A stretch of 64,000 nucleotides of DNA from Streptomyces sp. 846.5 (GCF_004365705.1 NZ_SOBN01000001.1:5256001-5320000); one strand, 5' to 3'; counted from the first letter of the stretch, positions 9,307-18,711 are shown. Translations and numbers: made by a program. The notes: generated by a model from the letters alone, not told the origin.

Positions 9307-10908
9307 TCACCATGCGTAAACGGGGTTCACCTTTGCGCATTTGCTCTGGTCGCCGCTCTGCTGGGCCGCGGTGGTCGGCACCGCGCCGGCGGACGGGGTC
9401 GCCACCGCCGGGAAGGTGCTGCCGGCGGGCCAGTCCGCGCCCACCACCAGGAGCGGCTGCGGCGTCGCCGCGGACTCGTGCAGGTCCGTCGACGGCAGGT
9501 GCAGGGCCTTGGCGACGAGCTGCGCGCCGGCCAGGTCGCCGGGGGCGTAGCTCAGGGTGGTGGTGTGCTGGTGGCCGGGGGCGTTGAGGCCGTTGCGGGT
9601 GCGGGTGAAGCCCCTGGCGCGCAGTGCGGTGGTGAGGGTGGTGGCCCGGCCGGCGACACCGCTGCCGTTCTGCACGGTGAGGTGCACCTCGGCGGGGCGG
9701 GTCGGGGCGGCCGGGGCGGCGGCCGGCGGGGGCGATGCCGGGGCCGGAGTCGAGGCCGATGTCGCAGCCGAGGGGGAGGCCGTGGTCGCCGGACTGCCGT
9801 GGGCGTCCAGCGGGATGTCGCCGCGCACCATCGAGAACAGCCGCTCCGCGTCGCCGGGCATCGGGATCACCCAGGCCTTGGGGTTGATCGGATCCTCGGC
9901 GTACGGCATGGTCGCCGTGGTCAGCCGGTCCGGCTGCAGGCCCTTCAGCCGGTCGGCGAGCCCGGCCAGCCTGCCTACGCTGTCCAGGCCGTCGTCCACG
10001 GTCAGCGCCTTGGTCGCGGCGTCGGCCAGGGAGAGGATCCGGCCCGGGTCGGTGAGCGTCCCGGCCGAGCGGAGCTGCCGCAGCATCGAGGTCAGGTACA
10101 TGTGCTGGACCTGGGTCCGGTAGAGGTCGCTGCCGTCCCCGAAGCCGTGCCGGGTGCGCAGCCACTCCAGCGCCTGGACGCCCTTGATCACATGGGTGCC
10201 CCTGGTCAGCCGCAGGTGCGAGTACGGGTCGGCGACGTTCCCCAGGGTGCAGACCGGTACCCCGCCCACCGCGTCGGCCATGCTCACCACACCGCCGAAG
10301 TCGACCATCATGTAGTGGTCGATGTGAATGCCCGTCAACTGGTGCCAGGTGTAGACGGTGCAGCCGGGACCGCCGTGCGACAGGCTGTCGGTGATCTGCT
10401 CGTGCGGCGACTCCGGGTAGGTCTTCCCGGTCGCCGGGTCGGTACAGGCCGGGATGTCGACCATGGTGTCGCGGGGAATGCTGATCAGCGAGGCGTTGCT
10501 GCGGTCCGCCGAGACATGCAGCAGGATCTCCACGTCGGCGTGGACCGGGCCGCCCACGCTGGCCCGCGCCCCGCCCAGGGCGAGGTCGGCGGCGGTGTCG
10601 CGGGTGTCCGAGCCGATCAGCAGGATGTTCAGCGCGCTGTGCCCGCCGGCGTCCTGGGAGGCGTCGCCCTGGTCGCCGAAGCTGAGCGCACCGTGCTTGA
10701 TGTTGCTGTCCAGGTACTGCACATAACCCCAGGCGCAGCCGGTCCCGATGAGCAGCAGGAGCACGCAGCCCAACGCGATCCGGCGGACGCGCACCTGCGG
10801 GCGCCGGGGCTCGCTCCTGCGTCGCCGCCCCTGGGGTTCGGCCTTGCGGCGGCGGCTGCCGGTCTGGTCTGTGCCGGTCTGGTCGGTGTCGGGCTGGTTA
10901 CTGCTCAT
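9307..10908 (-). CDS. LytR-CpsA-Psr (LCP) family protein with LytR_C domain, copy 5
   Basis: 533 aa from ATG 10908 (MSSNQPDTDQ); the frame is open further upstream but without a likely start. Charged N-terminus rich in Arg/Gln, a membrane helix near residues 43-63 (IALGCVLLLLIGTGCAWGYV), LCP domain (GSDTR, HADVEILLHVSADR, SIPRDTMVDIPAC, GGPGCTVYTWHQLTGIHIDHY, DLYRTQVQHMY) and LytR_C (VHLTVQNGSGVAGRATTL). It shares DVE and QHMY with copy 4. Cys residues in the LCP domain (DIPAC, GGPGC, VPVC) recur in copy 4 and may form extracellular disulfides; that is inference. Confidence 0.92.
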   Translation of the reverse strand: MSSNQPDTDQTGTDQTGSRRRKAEPQGRRRRSEPRRPQVRVRRIALGCVLLLLIGTGCAWGYVQYLDSNIKHGALSFGDQGDASQDAGGHSALNILLIGSDTRDTAADLALGGARASVGGPVHADVEILLHVSADRSNASLISIPRDTMVDIPACTDPATGKTYPESPHEQITDSLSHGGPGCTVYTWHQLTGIHIDHYMMVDFGGVVSMADAVGGVPVCTLGNVADPYSHLRLTRGTHVIKGVQALEWLRTRHGFGDGSDLYRTQVQHMYLTSMLRQLRSAGTLTDPGRILSLADAATKALTVDDGLDSVGRLAGLADRLKGLQPDRLTTATMPYAEDPINPKAWVIPMPGDAERLFSMVRGDIPLDAHGSPATTASPSAATSASTPAPASPPPAAAPAAPTRPAEVHLTVQNGSGVAGRATTLTTALRARGFTRTRNGLNAPGHQHTTTLSYAPGDLAGAQLVAKALHLPSTDLHESAATPQPLLVVGADWPAGSTFPAVATPSAGAVPTTAAQQSGDQSKCAKVNPVYAW

Positions 10909-10961
10909 CGGCGGTGGCCTGCCTTCGTGCTCTCGGGCGTCTGCGCCCGGTCCGCACCGGG

Positions 10962-11792
10962 CTAATGGCTGCCGCAGGCCGCCGTCGCTCGACTGCCGGC
11001 AGCGGCTGCGGGGGAGGGGGCCGCGAACGGCTTGCCTATGCCGCGGAAGTCCTGACCCAGGGTCAGCACCATGGGGTCGCGCAGGCCGGTCGTCTTCCCG
11101 TCGCCGTGCAGGGCGGACGCGGGCAGGCCCATCGCCGCGGCCACGGTGCGGGCCTGGCTGATGTGGTTGGGCGCGTACACCAGGGTGGTGGTCGGCGTCT
11201 TGGCCGCCGGGCCGCCGTTGCTGGTGCGGAGCCACTTCTCGGTGTTCTGCATCCAGCTCAGCACGGTCTCGGCCTCGCCCAGGGTGCCGCTGCCGTTCAG
11301 CACGGTCACCCGGGTGTCCAGCGGGGCGGCCTTGGCGCCGGCCAGGAAGGTGCCGGAGACGGCGGGTTCGGGCACCGGTGCGGCAGCCTTGGCCGGCGCG
11401 GCGGAGCAGGTCGCGCTCGGGCTCGCGGCGGCGCTCCCGGCGGCGTTGCCGGTGGCCGCGGTCTGGGCGGCGGAACCGCTGTTGGCGCTCTTGGCCAGGA
11501 CGTAGACGCAGCCGCCGCCGACGGCCAGCAGGAAGCAGGCGACCCCGGCCAGCCAGGGACCGCTGCGTGCCTGCTGCCGTCGCCGGGGGGCCCGACGGGG
11601 TTCAGCGGGCTTGCCGGGCTGCCGCGCCGGGTCGGGCGCGGGCGCCGGCCGGGGGGCCGCCGGGCGGGGTACCTCGCCCGGCAGCCGCATCCGGTACTCG
11701 CCGGTGGCCGGATCCAGGACCCAGAGGTCGGCCGGATCGACGGCGACACCGTCGACGCCGGGATCCGGTCCCGTCCCGTGGCCGCTCTGCAC
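10962..11792 (-). CDS. Free-standing LytR_C-domain membrane protein
   Basis: 276 aa from GTG 11792, with GGAG at a workable distance. The N-terminus contains VDPADLWVLDPATGEYRMRLPGE, then a Pro/Arg-rich stretch, one membrane helix near residues 80-103 (WLAGVACFLLAVGGGCVYVL), an Ala/Ser linker, and a LytR_C domain (TRVTVLNGSGTLGEAETVLSWMQ, later LVYAPNHISQARTVAAAMGL). There is no LCP catalytic domain: GSDSR, SIPRD and the QQ motif are all absent. It sits between LCP copies 6 and 5 on the same strand. It may be an accessory subunit to those enzymes, or a remnant of an LCP-LytR_C gene. Confidence 0.85.
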   Translation of the reverse strand: MQSGHGTGPDPGVDGVAVDPADLWVLDPATGEYRMRLPGEVPRPAAPRPAPAPDPARQPGKPAEPRRAPRRRQQARSGPWLAGVACFLLAVGGGCVYVLAKSANSGSAAQTAATGNAAGSAAASPSATCSAAPAKAAAPVPEPAVSGTFLAGAKAAPLDTRVTVLNGSGTLGEAETVLSWMQNTEKWLRTSNGGPAAKTPTTTLVYAPNHISQARTVAAAMGLPASALHGDGKTTGLRDPMVLTLGQDFRGIGKPFAAPSPAAAAGSRATAACGSH

Positions 11793-11880
11793 CTGCCGCT
11801 CCGCTCTCCTCAGGATTCTTCTGAGTCGGCCACACTAGCCGGTCTGTTGGTGGGGGTGGTGCGAAGGGAGGTGAGAGAGG

Positions 11881-13149
11881 TCACGATGATGCGCAGATGT
11901 CCTGGTTTGCGGTACGTCCGGAGAAGGTCGGACCGGGAGTTGTCGGTGCCGGCGAACTGGTCGTCGCATCCCCGGCCGCGGCGGTCGAGGGCGACGCGGA
12001 CGCAGATGCAGACGCAGACGCGGACGCAGAGGCGGCGGCCGTACCCGAGACCTGCACCGACTCGTCGTTCCTTATCCGCGCGAACAGCTCGTTCGCCTGG
12101 GGCTGCTGGAACTGGTCCCGGTTGGAGTCGTAGACGTACGGCTCCCTCGGCGCGGTGAGCAGCACCAGCTTGTCGCTGGGCAGGTTCTTGAGGCTGGTCG
12201 CCAGGTCGTACAGCTTGCTGACGGTGTTCAGGCCGGGGTCGACGGTGATGGCCGAGGTCGCGGCGTCCAGCAGCGGGTACAGCTTGGTGGGGTTGAAGAG
12301 CACCCCGTTGCTCTCGACCTTCTGCGTCAGCGAGGAGAGGAACTGCTGCTGGCGGCCCATCCGCTCGGTGTCGCTGCCGTCGCCGAGGGTCTCCCTGGCG
12401 CGGACGAACCCCAGCGCCTGGTCGCCGTTGATGGTCTGGCGTCCGGCGGGCAGTATGAGGTGCGCATTGGGGTCGTTGACCGGCTTCGACAGGCAGACCT
12501 GGACCCCGCCGACGGCGTTGACCATGTTCTTGAAGCCGTTGAAGTCCACCACCATGAAGTGGTCGATGCGGATCCTGGTGAGGTTCTCCAGGGTGCGGAT
12601 GGTGCAGGCGGTGCCGCCGAACTCGTACGCCCAGTTGAACTGGGCGAACTGGGCCCGGGTGTGGCTGCCGTCGGCGAGCTCGCAGGCGGGGATCTGCACC
12701 ATGGCGTCGCGCGGGATGCTCATCGCGACCGCGCTCTTACGGTCCTTGGACAGGTGCAGCAGGATCGTGGTGTCCGACCTGGCGGTGCCGTTGGGGTCGC
12801 CGTAGGCGCTGTTCGCCCCGTCCCTGCTGTCGGAGCCGATGATCAGTATGTTCTCGGCGTTGTAGGCGATCGGGGCCACGGTGGGGCGCTGCGCCGGCGG
12901 GCCGAGCAGCCTCACGGTGGTGGTGTCGGTGTGGATGTTGTGGTTGAGCTTGCGGTAGCCGAGCCACACCGTCACCGAGGCCCCGACCAGCACCACGCCG
13001 AGCCCGAGTGCCACCCAGCGCAGGATGCGCCAGCGGCGGCGACGGCGGGGCGGCACCGCAGCGGCGCCGGGGTCGGTCGCTGCCTCGGTCCCGGCGTCGA
13101 TTCCGGAGGAAGGATTCTGCTCGTGCTCGTCCCCCGACTGCTCGGGCAC
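11881..13149 (-). CDS. LytR-CpsA-Psr (LCP) family protein, copy 6
   Basis: 422 aa from GTG 13149, preferred because AAGGGGGTGG lies about 9 bases upstream; GTG 13182 would add 11 residues. A Glu/Ala-rich then Arg-rich cytoplasmic part, one membrane helix near residues 42-63, and an LCP domain with GSDSRDGANS, ARSDTTILLHLS, SIPRDAMVQIPAC, IDHFMVVDFNGF, ALGFVRARETLGDGSDTERMGRQQQF. It keeps the canonical Arg and QQ motifs. There is no LytR_C domain; instead the protein ends in an Ala-Ser repeat and a Pro/Thr/Ser tail. It is the most upstream gene of the leftward LCP series, so its promoter may lie in 13150-13327. Confidence 0.92.
   Translation of the reverse strand: MPEQSGDEHEQNPSSGIDAGTEAATDPGAAAVPPRRRRRWRILRWVALGLGVVLVGASVTVWLGYRKLNHNIHTDTTTVRLLGPPAQRPTVAPIAYNAENILIIGSDSRDGANSAYGDPNGTARSDTTILLHLSKDRKSAVAMSIPRDAMVQIPACELADGSHTRAQFAQFNWAYEFGGTACTIRTLENLTRIRIDHFMVVDFNGFKNMVNAVGGVQVCLSKPVNDPNAHLILPAGRQTINGDQALGFVRARETLGDGSDTERMGRQQQFLSSLTQKVESNGVLFNPTKLYPLLDAATSAITVDPGLNTVSKLYDLATSLKNLPSDKLVLLTAPREPYVYDSNRDQFQQPQANELFARIRNDESVQVSGTAAASASASASASASASPSTAAAGDATTSSPAPTTPGPTFSGRTANQDICASS
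11993..12032. repeat. Hexanucleotide-type repeat encoding an Ala-Ser run in LCP copy 6
   Basis: About seven tandem near-copies of GACGCG/GACGCA encode an alternating Ala/Ser stretch (residues about 370-386). It sits in the linker-like tail after the LCP domain. Such in-frame repeats can vary in number between strains without shifting the frame. Confidence 0.7.
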
Positions 13150-13327
13150 CGGCGAACCACCCCCTTGAGAACGTGTGTTCACCTGTCAGACGCGCGAAGT
13201 GTGCAGGAAGTTGCACAACTCTTCCCAAGCTCACCGCAGAAGCGGTCGGGCATGCCGCAGACGACACCACAACTGCTCCGAAAGGGACGCTACCCGGCTC
13301 CGAATGGTCCACACCGGAAGCGGACGA

Positions 13328-14092
13328 TCAGCTGATCCTGCGGGTCACCCGCTCCGACGCCATCCGCTGCTCCAGCACCTCGTCCGCCAGCTTCTCGCTG
13401 TTGCGGCACAGCACCACCGAGCCGCCGGCCGCCAGCGGCGCCAGCAGACCGCCGCCGAGCCCGGCCCAGTCGTCGAAGGACAGCGTGCTCAGCACCCGGT
13501 CGCCCGGGCCGAGCTCCAGACGGGTCGCCTGTTCGGCGGCCAGCGAGACCACCTGGGCCCCGGTCAGCTGCTCACCGTCGATCACCAGGGCCGGACGGTC
13601 CGGGTCCACCGGGGCGTAGGGGACAAAACGGTCGCCCTGGGCCGGAACCTCGGCCGCGTAGTCCAGGAACCCGCTCGGCAGCTCGGGGAAGCGTCCGCCC
13701 AGCGGCCGCAGCGCGAGCGCCACCCGATCACCGGGGCAGGCCAGCGCCTGCTCCAGGGTGTCGGGTCCGCTCACGACCAGCGACGCCTCGGCCGGCTCGC
13801 CGCCCGGGAGCACCGTCAACCCCACCGACCAGCAGGCGAACAGCCAGATGGCGGTCTGCCAGTGCGCGGGCAGCAGCAGCGCAGCCCGATCGTCCGGGGC
13901 CGCGGCGAGGTCGTCCTGCAACAGATTGGCGGTCTTCGCCACCCAGTTGTCGAAGGTCTTGACGGAGAGTTCGACTCTCTCGCCGGTCGCGTCGTCGTAG
14001 TAGGTGATCAGTGGACGGGCAGGGTCGGTCGCGAGGGCGGAGCGCAGCAGATCGGCGGGGGTCTCTGCGCCGCTGAGGGGTGTCTGGCTCAT
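13328..14092 (-). CDS. TIGR03089-type actinobacterial protein (AMP-binding-like)
   Basis: 254 aa from ATG 14092 (MSQTPLSG). The sequence resembles the N-terminal part of acyl-CoA-synthetase-like proteins: RPLITYYDDATGERVELSVKTFDNWVAKTANLL at the start and VLSTLSFDDWAGLGGGLLAPLAAGGSVVLC near the end. It is about half the usual length of an adenylating enzyme and shows no canonical AMP-binding P-loop, so catalysis is doubtful. This matches a short conserved family of unknown role in actinobacteria, named here from memory. It is read leftward towards the LCP array, 178 bases before LCP copy 6, so it could share transcription with it. Confidence 0.75.
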   Translation of the reverse strand: MSQTPLSGAETPADLLRSALATDPARPLITYYDDATGERVELSVKTFDNWVAKTANLLQDDLAAAPDDRAALLLPAHWQTAIWLFACWSVGLTVLPGGEPAEASLVVSGPDTLEQALACPGDRVALALRPLGGRFPELPSGFLDYAAEVPAQGDRFVPYAPVDPDRPALVIDGEQLTGAQVVSLAAEQATRLELGPGDRVLSTLSFDDWAGLGGGLLAPLAAGGSVVLCRNSEKLADEVLEQRMASERVTRRIS

Positions 14093-14235
14093 GGTGGTGC
14101 TCAGCCTATGCCCTGAGGATCGCGGGATTGCGACCCCATCCAGCACCGGACGGAGAAACCCGGTCAGTAAACGACAACCTCCCCCAGCTCCGGAACCCCC
14201 GTACTCACCCGCGCCACACCCCGTACCCTGGCGGG

Positions 14236-15165
14236 ATGCGTACGGACGAGGCGGCTGAGGCCCAGCGGGTCTGGCGTCCGGAGGGGGCGCTCGATGTCGC
14301 CGGCACCTTGGGGGTGCTGAAGTTCGGTCCGCGCGACCCCGCTTTTCGGCGTACGCCGGACGGCGCGCTCTGGCGCTGCTCGCGTACGCCCGGCGGGCTG
14401 GGCACGCTACGGCTGGCCGGCAGCCCGGCCGAGGTCGAGGCCAGGGCCTGGGGTCCCGGCGCCGACTGGCTGCTGGACCGGCTGCCCGCCCTGCTCGGCG
14501 CCGAGGACGACCCCTCCGGGTTCGACCACTGCGGCAACGCCCTGCTCCGCGACGCGCACCGGCTCAACCCCGGGCTCCGGATCGGCCGCACCGGCCTGGT
14601 CATGGAGTCGTTGGTGCCCGCCGTCCTCGGCCAGCGGGTCACCGTCGGTGAGGCCCACGACGCCTGGCGCACCCTGCTGCTGTGCTACGGGGCGCCCGCC
14701 CCGGGCCCGGCGCCGGCCGGAATGCGGATCATCCCGTCTGCCCGGGAGTGGACCATGGTCCCGTCCTGGGAGTGGCACCGCGCGGGCGTCGACGGCAAAC
14801 GCTCCGCGGCGGTGGTCCGCGCCGCACGGCTGGCCGCCCGCCTCGAACGCGCCTCGGTACTGCCGACCCCGGAGGCCACCGCGCTCATCACCTCCGTCCC
14901 CGGCATCGGCGTCTGGACCGCGGCCGAGACCCTGCAGCGCAGCAACGGCGACGCCGACGCCGTCACCGTCGGCGACCTGCACCTCCCCAACACCGTCGGC
15001 TGGGCCCTGGCCGGCCGCGAACGCACCGACGACGCGGTGATGCTCGAACTCCTCGAGCCCTACCGAGGCCACCGCCACCGCGTGTGCCGGCTCCTCCGCA
15101 CCACGAATCTGCGTGCGCCCCGGCATGCATCGCGGTACGCCCCGATCGATTACCGGGGGTTCTAG
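14236..15165 (+). CDS. DNA-3-methyladenine glycosylase-like protein (HhH-GPD superfamily)
   Basis: 309 aa from ATG 14236. It contains the helix-hairpin-helix/GPD core: LITSVPGIGVWTAAETLQR (HhH, about residues 217-235) followed by AVTVGDLHLPNTVGWAL, where the Asp of VGDLHLP is the expected catalytic Asp. The N-terminal half has the AlkA-like DPAFRRTPDGALWRC strand region. Such enzymes excise alkylated bases to start base-excision repair in the cytoplasm. It is monocistronic, convergent with fbiB, and followed by a large inverted repeat. Confidence 0.87.
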   Translation: MRTDEAAEAQRVWRPEGALDVAGTLGVLKFGPRDPAFRRTPDGALWRCSRTPGGLGTLRLAGSPAEVEARAWGPGADWLLDRLPALLGAEDDPSGFDHCGNALLRDAHRLNPGLRIGRTGLVMESLVPAVLGQRVTVGEAHDAWRTLLLCYGAPAPGPAPAGMRIIPSAREWTMVPSWEWHRAGVDGKRSAAVVRAARLAARLERASVLPTPEATALITSVPGIGVWTAAETLQRSNGDADAVTVGDLHLPNTVGWALAGRERTDDAVMLELLEPYRGHRHRVCRLLRTTNLRAPRHASRYAPIDYRGF

Positions 15166-15181
15166 CGTTTCCGGCTGTGCG

Positions 15182-15281
15182 TGGCTTGTCGCGCAGTTCC
15201 CCGCGCCCCTGGGTAGGTGCAGCTTGCCGGCAGTGGGTCAGTTGCAGCCCCCAGGGGCGCGGGGAACTGCGCGACCAGCCA
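15182..15281. repeat. Inverted repeat with 26-bp perfect arms between convergent genes
   Basis: Arms 15188-15213 and 15250-15275 are perfectly complementary over 26 bp (core GCGCAGTTCCCCGCGCCCCT). They extend to 32 bp with one mismatch (15182-15213 and 15250-15281), around a 36-base loop. The same core is, from memory, a frequent intergenic repeat in Streptomyces genomes. Position between the glycosylase and fbiB stops suggests it also ends transcription from both sides. Confidence 0.85.
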
Positions 15282-15306
15282 GCTACGGTCCGCAGCCAAA
15301 AAACCG

Positions 15307-16608
15307 TCAGCGCACTTCAACAAAGGCGGCGCCGTCCCGAGGCCCCCGTTCCCGCGCCGGCGAAGCCGGGTGCCCCACCGCCACCGCCCCCATCGGATCC
15401 CACCCGCCCGGCAGGGCCAGCACCTCCCGCACCACATCCCTGCAGAACATGGTGGACGACACCCACGCCGTCCCCAGCCCCTCTCCCGACAGAGTGACCA
15501 ACAGATTCTGCACCGCGGCGCCCATCGCCACCACGAACATCTCCCGCTCCGCGGCCGCCCGCCCGGCGTCCGGATAGTCGTGCGAGCCGTCCATCACCAG
15601 GCACGGCACCACCAGGTACGGCGCGTTGCGCAGCACATCACCCCGGCGCACCCGGGTCGCCACCCGCTCCTCGCTCCAGCCGTCGAGCTCCCGCAGGTCC
15701 CGGTTCCAGGCCGCGAGCATCGCGTCCAGCAGCCGGGTCCGCACCTCCGCGCTCTCCAGCAGGACGAACCGCCACGGCGTGGTGTGGTGCGGCGCCGGCG
15801 CGGTCACCGCCGCCGCGACCGCCCGCCGCACCGCGGCGCCGTCCACCGGCTCCGCGGTGAACGCGCGCACCGTACGGCGCCCGACCACGGCCTCGCGTAC
15901 CGCCTCCGACGTGCCCAGTCGGAACATGTCCTCGGCCGCGCTGCGGATCATCGGCCGGACGCCCGCGCCGTCCTGCTCCGTCACCAGCCGGCCCAGCCCT
16001 CGGACCACGGCCACCGGCAGGCCCCCGGCCTTGCCCTTCACCAGGTCGGCCGCGGCCGCCAGCTCGTCGGCCGTCGCGGTGACCGTCATCGACAATTCGT
16101 TGCCGTGCGAGTCCAGCCGGCCCCGGTGGTCCTCCAGCACGTCGATCCCGGCCGCGCCGATCGCCACGTCCGTCAACCCGTTGCGCCAGGGTCGCCCGAA
16201 AGTGTCGGTGATCAGCACCGCCACCCGACGGCCCGTCAGCTCGCCGACCCGCTTGCGCAGCGACCGGGCCGAGGCGTCGGCGTCCTCCGGCAGCAGCAGC
16301 ACGGTGCCCGCCGGGGTGTTGGACGCGTCCACCCCTGCCGCGGCCATCACCATCCCCTGCCGGTTCTCCACGATCCTGGTCCGCCCGCGCCGGGCGACCA
16401 CCCGCACCGTCTCGGCGTCGATCGCGGCCTCCCGGTCGTGGGCCCGCACCGACCGGCCCTCGGCCTTGCTGACGATCTTCGAGGTCACCACCAGGACGTC
16501 GCCGTCCTCCAGCGAGTCCCCGACCGCAGCGGCGACCAGCTCGCCGAGGTCGTCCCCGGCCGCGATCTCCGGCAGTCCCGGTACCGCCCACACCTGCAGC
16601 GCCGTCAC
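15307..16608 (-). CDS. fbiB: Coenzyme F420-0:L-glutamate ligase / FMN reductase bifunctional protein FbiB
   Basis: 433 aa from GTG 16608, which overlaps the fbiA stop by four bases (GTGA), so translation is coupled. Residues about 1-245 are the CofE-like ligase ([70 protein letters not shown]), which adds glutamates to F420-0. Residues about 250-433 are a nitroreductase-fold FMN domain ([49 protein letters not shown]) that in mycobacterial FbiB reduces dehydro-F420-0. The two-domain length is typical for actinobacteria. F420 serves as a hydride carrier in redox and antibiotic pathways. Confidence 0.95.
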   Translation of the reverse strand: MTALQVWAVPGLPEIAAGDDLGELVAAAVGDSLEDGDVLVVTSKIVSKAEGRSVRAHDREAAIDAETVRVVARRGRTRIVENRQGMVMAAAGVDASNTPAGTVLLLPEDADASARSLRKRVGELTGRRVAVLITDTFGRPWRNGLTDVAIGAAGIDVLEDHRGRLDSHGNELSMTVTATADELAAAADLVKGKAGGLPVAVVRGLGRLVTEQDGAGVRPMIRSAAEDMFRLGTSEAVREAVVGRRTVRAFTAEPVDGAAVRRAVAAAVTAPAPHHTTPWRFVLLESAEVRTRLLDAMLAAWNRDLRELDGWSEERVATRVRRGDVLRNAPYLVVPCLVMDGSHDYPDAGRAAAEREMFVVAMGAAVQNLLVTLSGEGLGTAWVSSTMFCRDVVREVLALPGGWDPMGAVAVGHPASPARERGPRDGAAFVEVR

Positions 16609-17564
16609 CGGTCCCGCACCGCCTCCGCGAACGCCAGTGCCTCCCGCGCCATGGCCGCGCTCGCGTCCACGTCCGTCATCCACAGCGGTACCGCCCGGCA
16701 CGGGATCCCGGCGGCCTCGACCTCCGCCACCGCCCCGGCATCCGACTCGTCCACCAGCCAGCCGTCCAAGAGATCACCGCCGTAGTGCTTGGCCACCGCC
16801 GCGGCCGAGGTCTCCACCCCCACGGCCTCCAGCACCTTGTCGGCCATCCCGCGCACCGGCGCCCCGCCGATGATCGGCGAGAGCCCGATCACCGGGGCCT
16901 GCGCCGCGACCACGGCCTGCCGGATCCCGGGTACCGCGAGGATCGTCCCCACGCTCACCACCGGGTTCGATGGCGGCAGCAGTATCACGTCCGCCTCGGC
17001 GATCGCCTCCAGCACCCCCGGCGCCGGCTCGGCGGTCTCCGCGCCGACCGGGATGATCGCGAAGGCGGGCACGGTGGCATGGTGCCTCACCCAGTACTCC
17101 TGGAAGTGCACCGCCTTGCGCTCCCCGTCGATCTCGGTCAGCACATGCGTCTCCACCCGGTCGTCCGACATCGGGATCAGCCGCACGCCCGGCTGCCACC
17201 GGTCGCACAGCGCCTCGGTGACCGCGCTCAGCGGGTACCCGGCGGCCAGCATCTGGGTCCGCACGATATGCGTGGCGAAGTCCTTGTCGCCGAGCCCGAA
17301 CCACTCCGGACCGACCCCGTACGCCTTCATCTCCGCCTTGATGGAGAAGGACTCCTCGGCCCGGCCCCAGCCCTGCTCCTCGTGGATGCCGCCGCCGAGG
17401 GTGTACATCACGGTGTCCAGGTCGGGGCACACCTTCAGCCCGAACAGATGGATGTCGTCGCCGGTGTTGCCGACAACGGTGATCTCCCCTCCGTCGACCG
17501 CCCGCTTCAGCCCGCGCAGAAAGCGCGCGCCCCCGATTCCTCCGGCCAACACCACAATGCGCAT
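16605..17564 (-). CDS. fbiA: 2-phospho-L-lactate (phosphoenolpyruvyl) transferase FbiA/CofD
   Basis: 319 aa from ATG 17564, chosen over ATG 17573 because GAGG lies 9 bases upstream. The N-terminus [19 protein letters not shown] is the CofD signature. Further motifs are [26 protein letters not shown] and [21 protein letters not shown]. The enzyme transfers the phosphoenolpyruvyl or phospholactyl group onto the deazaflavin FO, giving (dehydro)F420-0, which FbiB then elongates. It forms a two-gene operon with fbiB and is divergent from the epimerase gene with only 91 bases between them. Confidence 0.96.
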   Translation of the reverse strand: MRIVVLAGGIGGARFLRGLKRAVDGGEITVVGNTGDDIHLFGLKVCPDLDTVMYTLGGGIHEEQGWGRAEESFSIKAEMKAYGVGPEWFGLGDKDFATHIVRTQMLAAGYPLSAVTEALCDRWQPGVRLIPMSDDRVETHVLTEIDGERKAVHFQEYWVRHHATVPAFAIIPVGAETAEPAPGVLEAIAEADVILLPPSNPVVSVGTILAVPGIRQAVVAAQAPVIGLSPIIGGAPVRGMADKVLEAVGVETSAAAVAKHYGGDLLDGWLVDESDAGAVAEVEAAGIPCRAVPLWMTDVDASAAMAREALAFAEAVRDR

Positions 17565-17655
17565 GGCGTCCATCCTCGCAGGTACCTCTGACGATCTCCT
17601 TACGTGGCCCCGCCGCGCGCCCCGCGGCGCGCGGCCGCCGCCTAGCGTCGCCGGC

Positions 17656-18711
17656 ATGGATGTCCTTCTCACCGGCGGTGCCGGTTTCATCGGCTCGGCC
17701 GTCGCCACCGCGCTCACCTCGGCCGGCCACTCCGTACGCGTCCTCGACGCCCTCCTTCCCGCGGTCCACCCGACCCGGAAACCGCCGCCCTTCCCCGACG
17801 GCGTCGAGTTCGTCCGCGGCGACGTCCGCGACGCGGCCACGGTGGACGCGGCCCTCGACGGAGTGTCAGCCGTCTGCCACCAGGCCGCCATGGTCGGCCT
17901 CGGGCTGGACTTCGACGACGCTCCCGACTACGCCGGCTGCAACGACCTGGGCACCGCCGTCCTGCTCGCCGCCATGGCCCGGGCGGACATCTCGCAGCTC
18001 GCCCTGGCCGGCTCCATGGTCGTCTACGGCGAGGGCCGCTACCGCTGCCCGGAGCACGGGGACGTCGCCCCGGGCCCCCGCCGCCCGGCCGACCTCGACG
18101 CCGGCCGCTTCGAACCCCCGTGCCCGCACTGCGGCGCTGCGCTGACCTCGCATCTCGTGGACGAGACCGCGGCCCCCGACCCCCGCAACGTCTACGCCGC
18201 CACCAAGCTCGCCCAGGAGCACCTGGCCTCCGCCTGGGCCCGCGCCACCGGCGGCAGGGTGATCGCCCTGCGCTACCACAACGTCTACGGCCCAAACATG
18301 CCGCGGGACACCCCCTACGCCGGGGTGGCCTCGATCTTCCGCTCCGCCCTGGCCCGCGGCGAGGCCCCGCAGGTCTTCGAGGACGGCGCCCAGCGCCGGG
18401 ACTTCGTCCATGTCGCCGACGTGGCGTCAGCCAACCTGGCAGCCCTGACCGATCTGCCCGACCGCCCCTCGGGCCACTTCCGCACCTACAACGTCGGCAG
18501 CGGCACCGTCCACACCATCGCCGACATGGCCGAAGCCCTGGCCGACGCCGCCGACGGCCCGGCTCCCCTCGTCACCGGCCGGTACCGCCTCGGCGACGTC
18601 CGGCACATCACCGCGGACTCGCGCCGGCTCCGCGAGGAGCTGGACTGGCAGCCGCAGATCTCCTTCGCCGTCGGCATGAAGGAGTTCGCGACCGCCCCGC
18701 TCAGAGCCTGA
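17656..18711 (+). CDS. NAD-dependent epimerase/dehydratase with zinc-ribbon-like insertion
   Basis: 351 aa from ATG 17656. Extended SDR fold: the NAD-binding motif is [17 protein letters not shown] at the N-terminus, the Ser of the triad lies in [11 protein letters not shown], and the YxxxK motif is YAATK (about residue 183). An insertion between the Ser and Tyr carries CPEH and later CPHC, a likely zinc site. This layout fits sugar-nucleotide 4-epimerases of the dTDP-L-rhamnose 4-epimerase type. The exact substrate cannot be read from sequence. It is divergent from fbiA and convergent with the histidine kinase. Confidence 0.88.
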   Translation: MDVLLTGGAGFIGSAVATALTSAGHSVRVLDALLPAVHPTRKPPPFPDGVEFVRGDVRDAATVDAALDGVSAVCHQAAMVGLGLDFDDAPDYAGCNDLGTAVLLAAMARADISQLALAGSMVVYGEGRYRCPEHGDVAPGPRRPADLDAGRFEPPCPHCGAALTSHLVDETAAPDPRNVYAATKLAQEHLASAWARATGGRVIALRYHNVYGPNMPRDTPYAGVASIFRSALARGEAPQVFEDGAQRRDFVHVADVASANLAALTDLPDRPSGHFRTYNVGSGTVHTIADMAEALADAADGPAPLVTGRYRLGDVRHITADSRRLREELDWQPQISFAVGMKEFATAPLRA

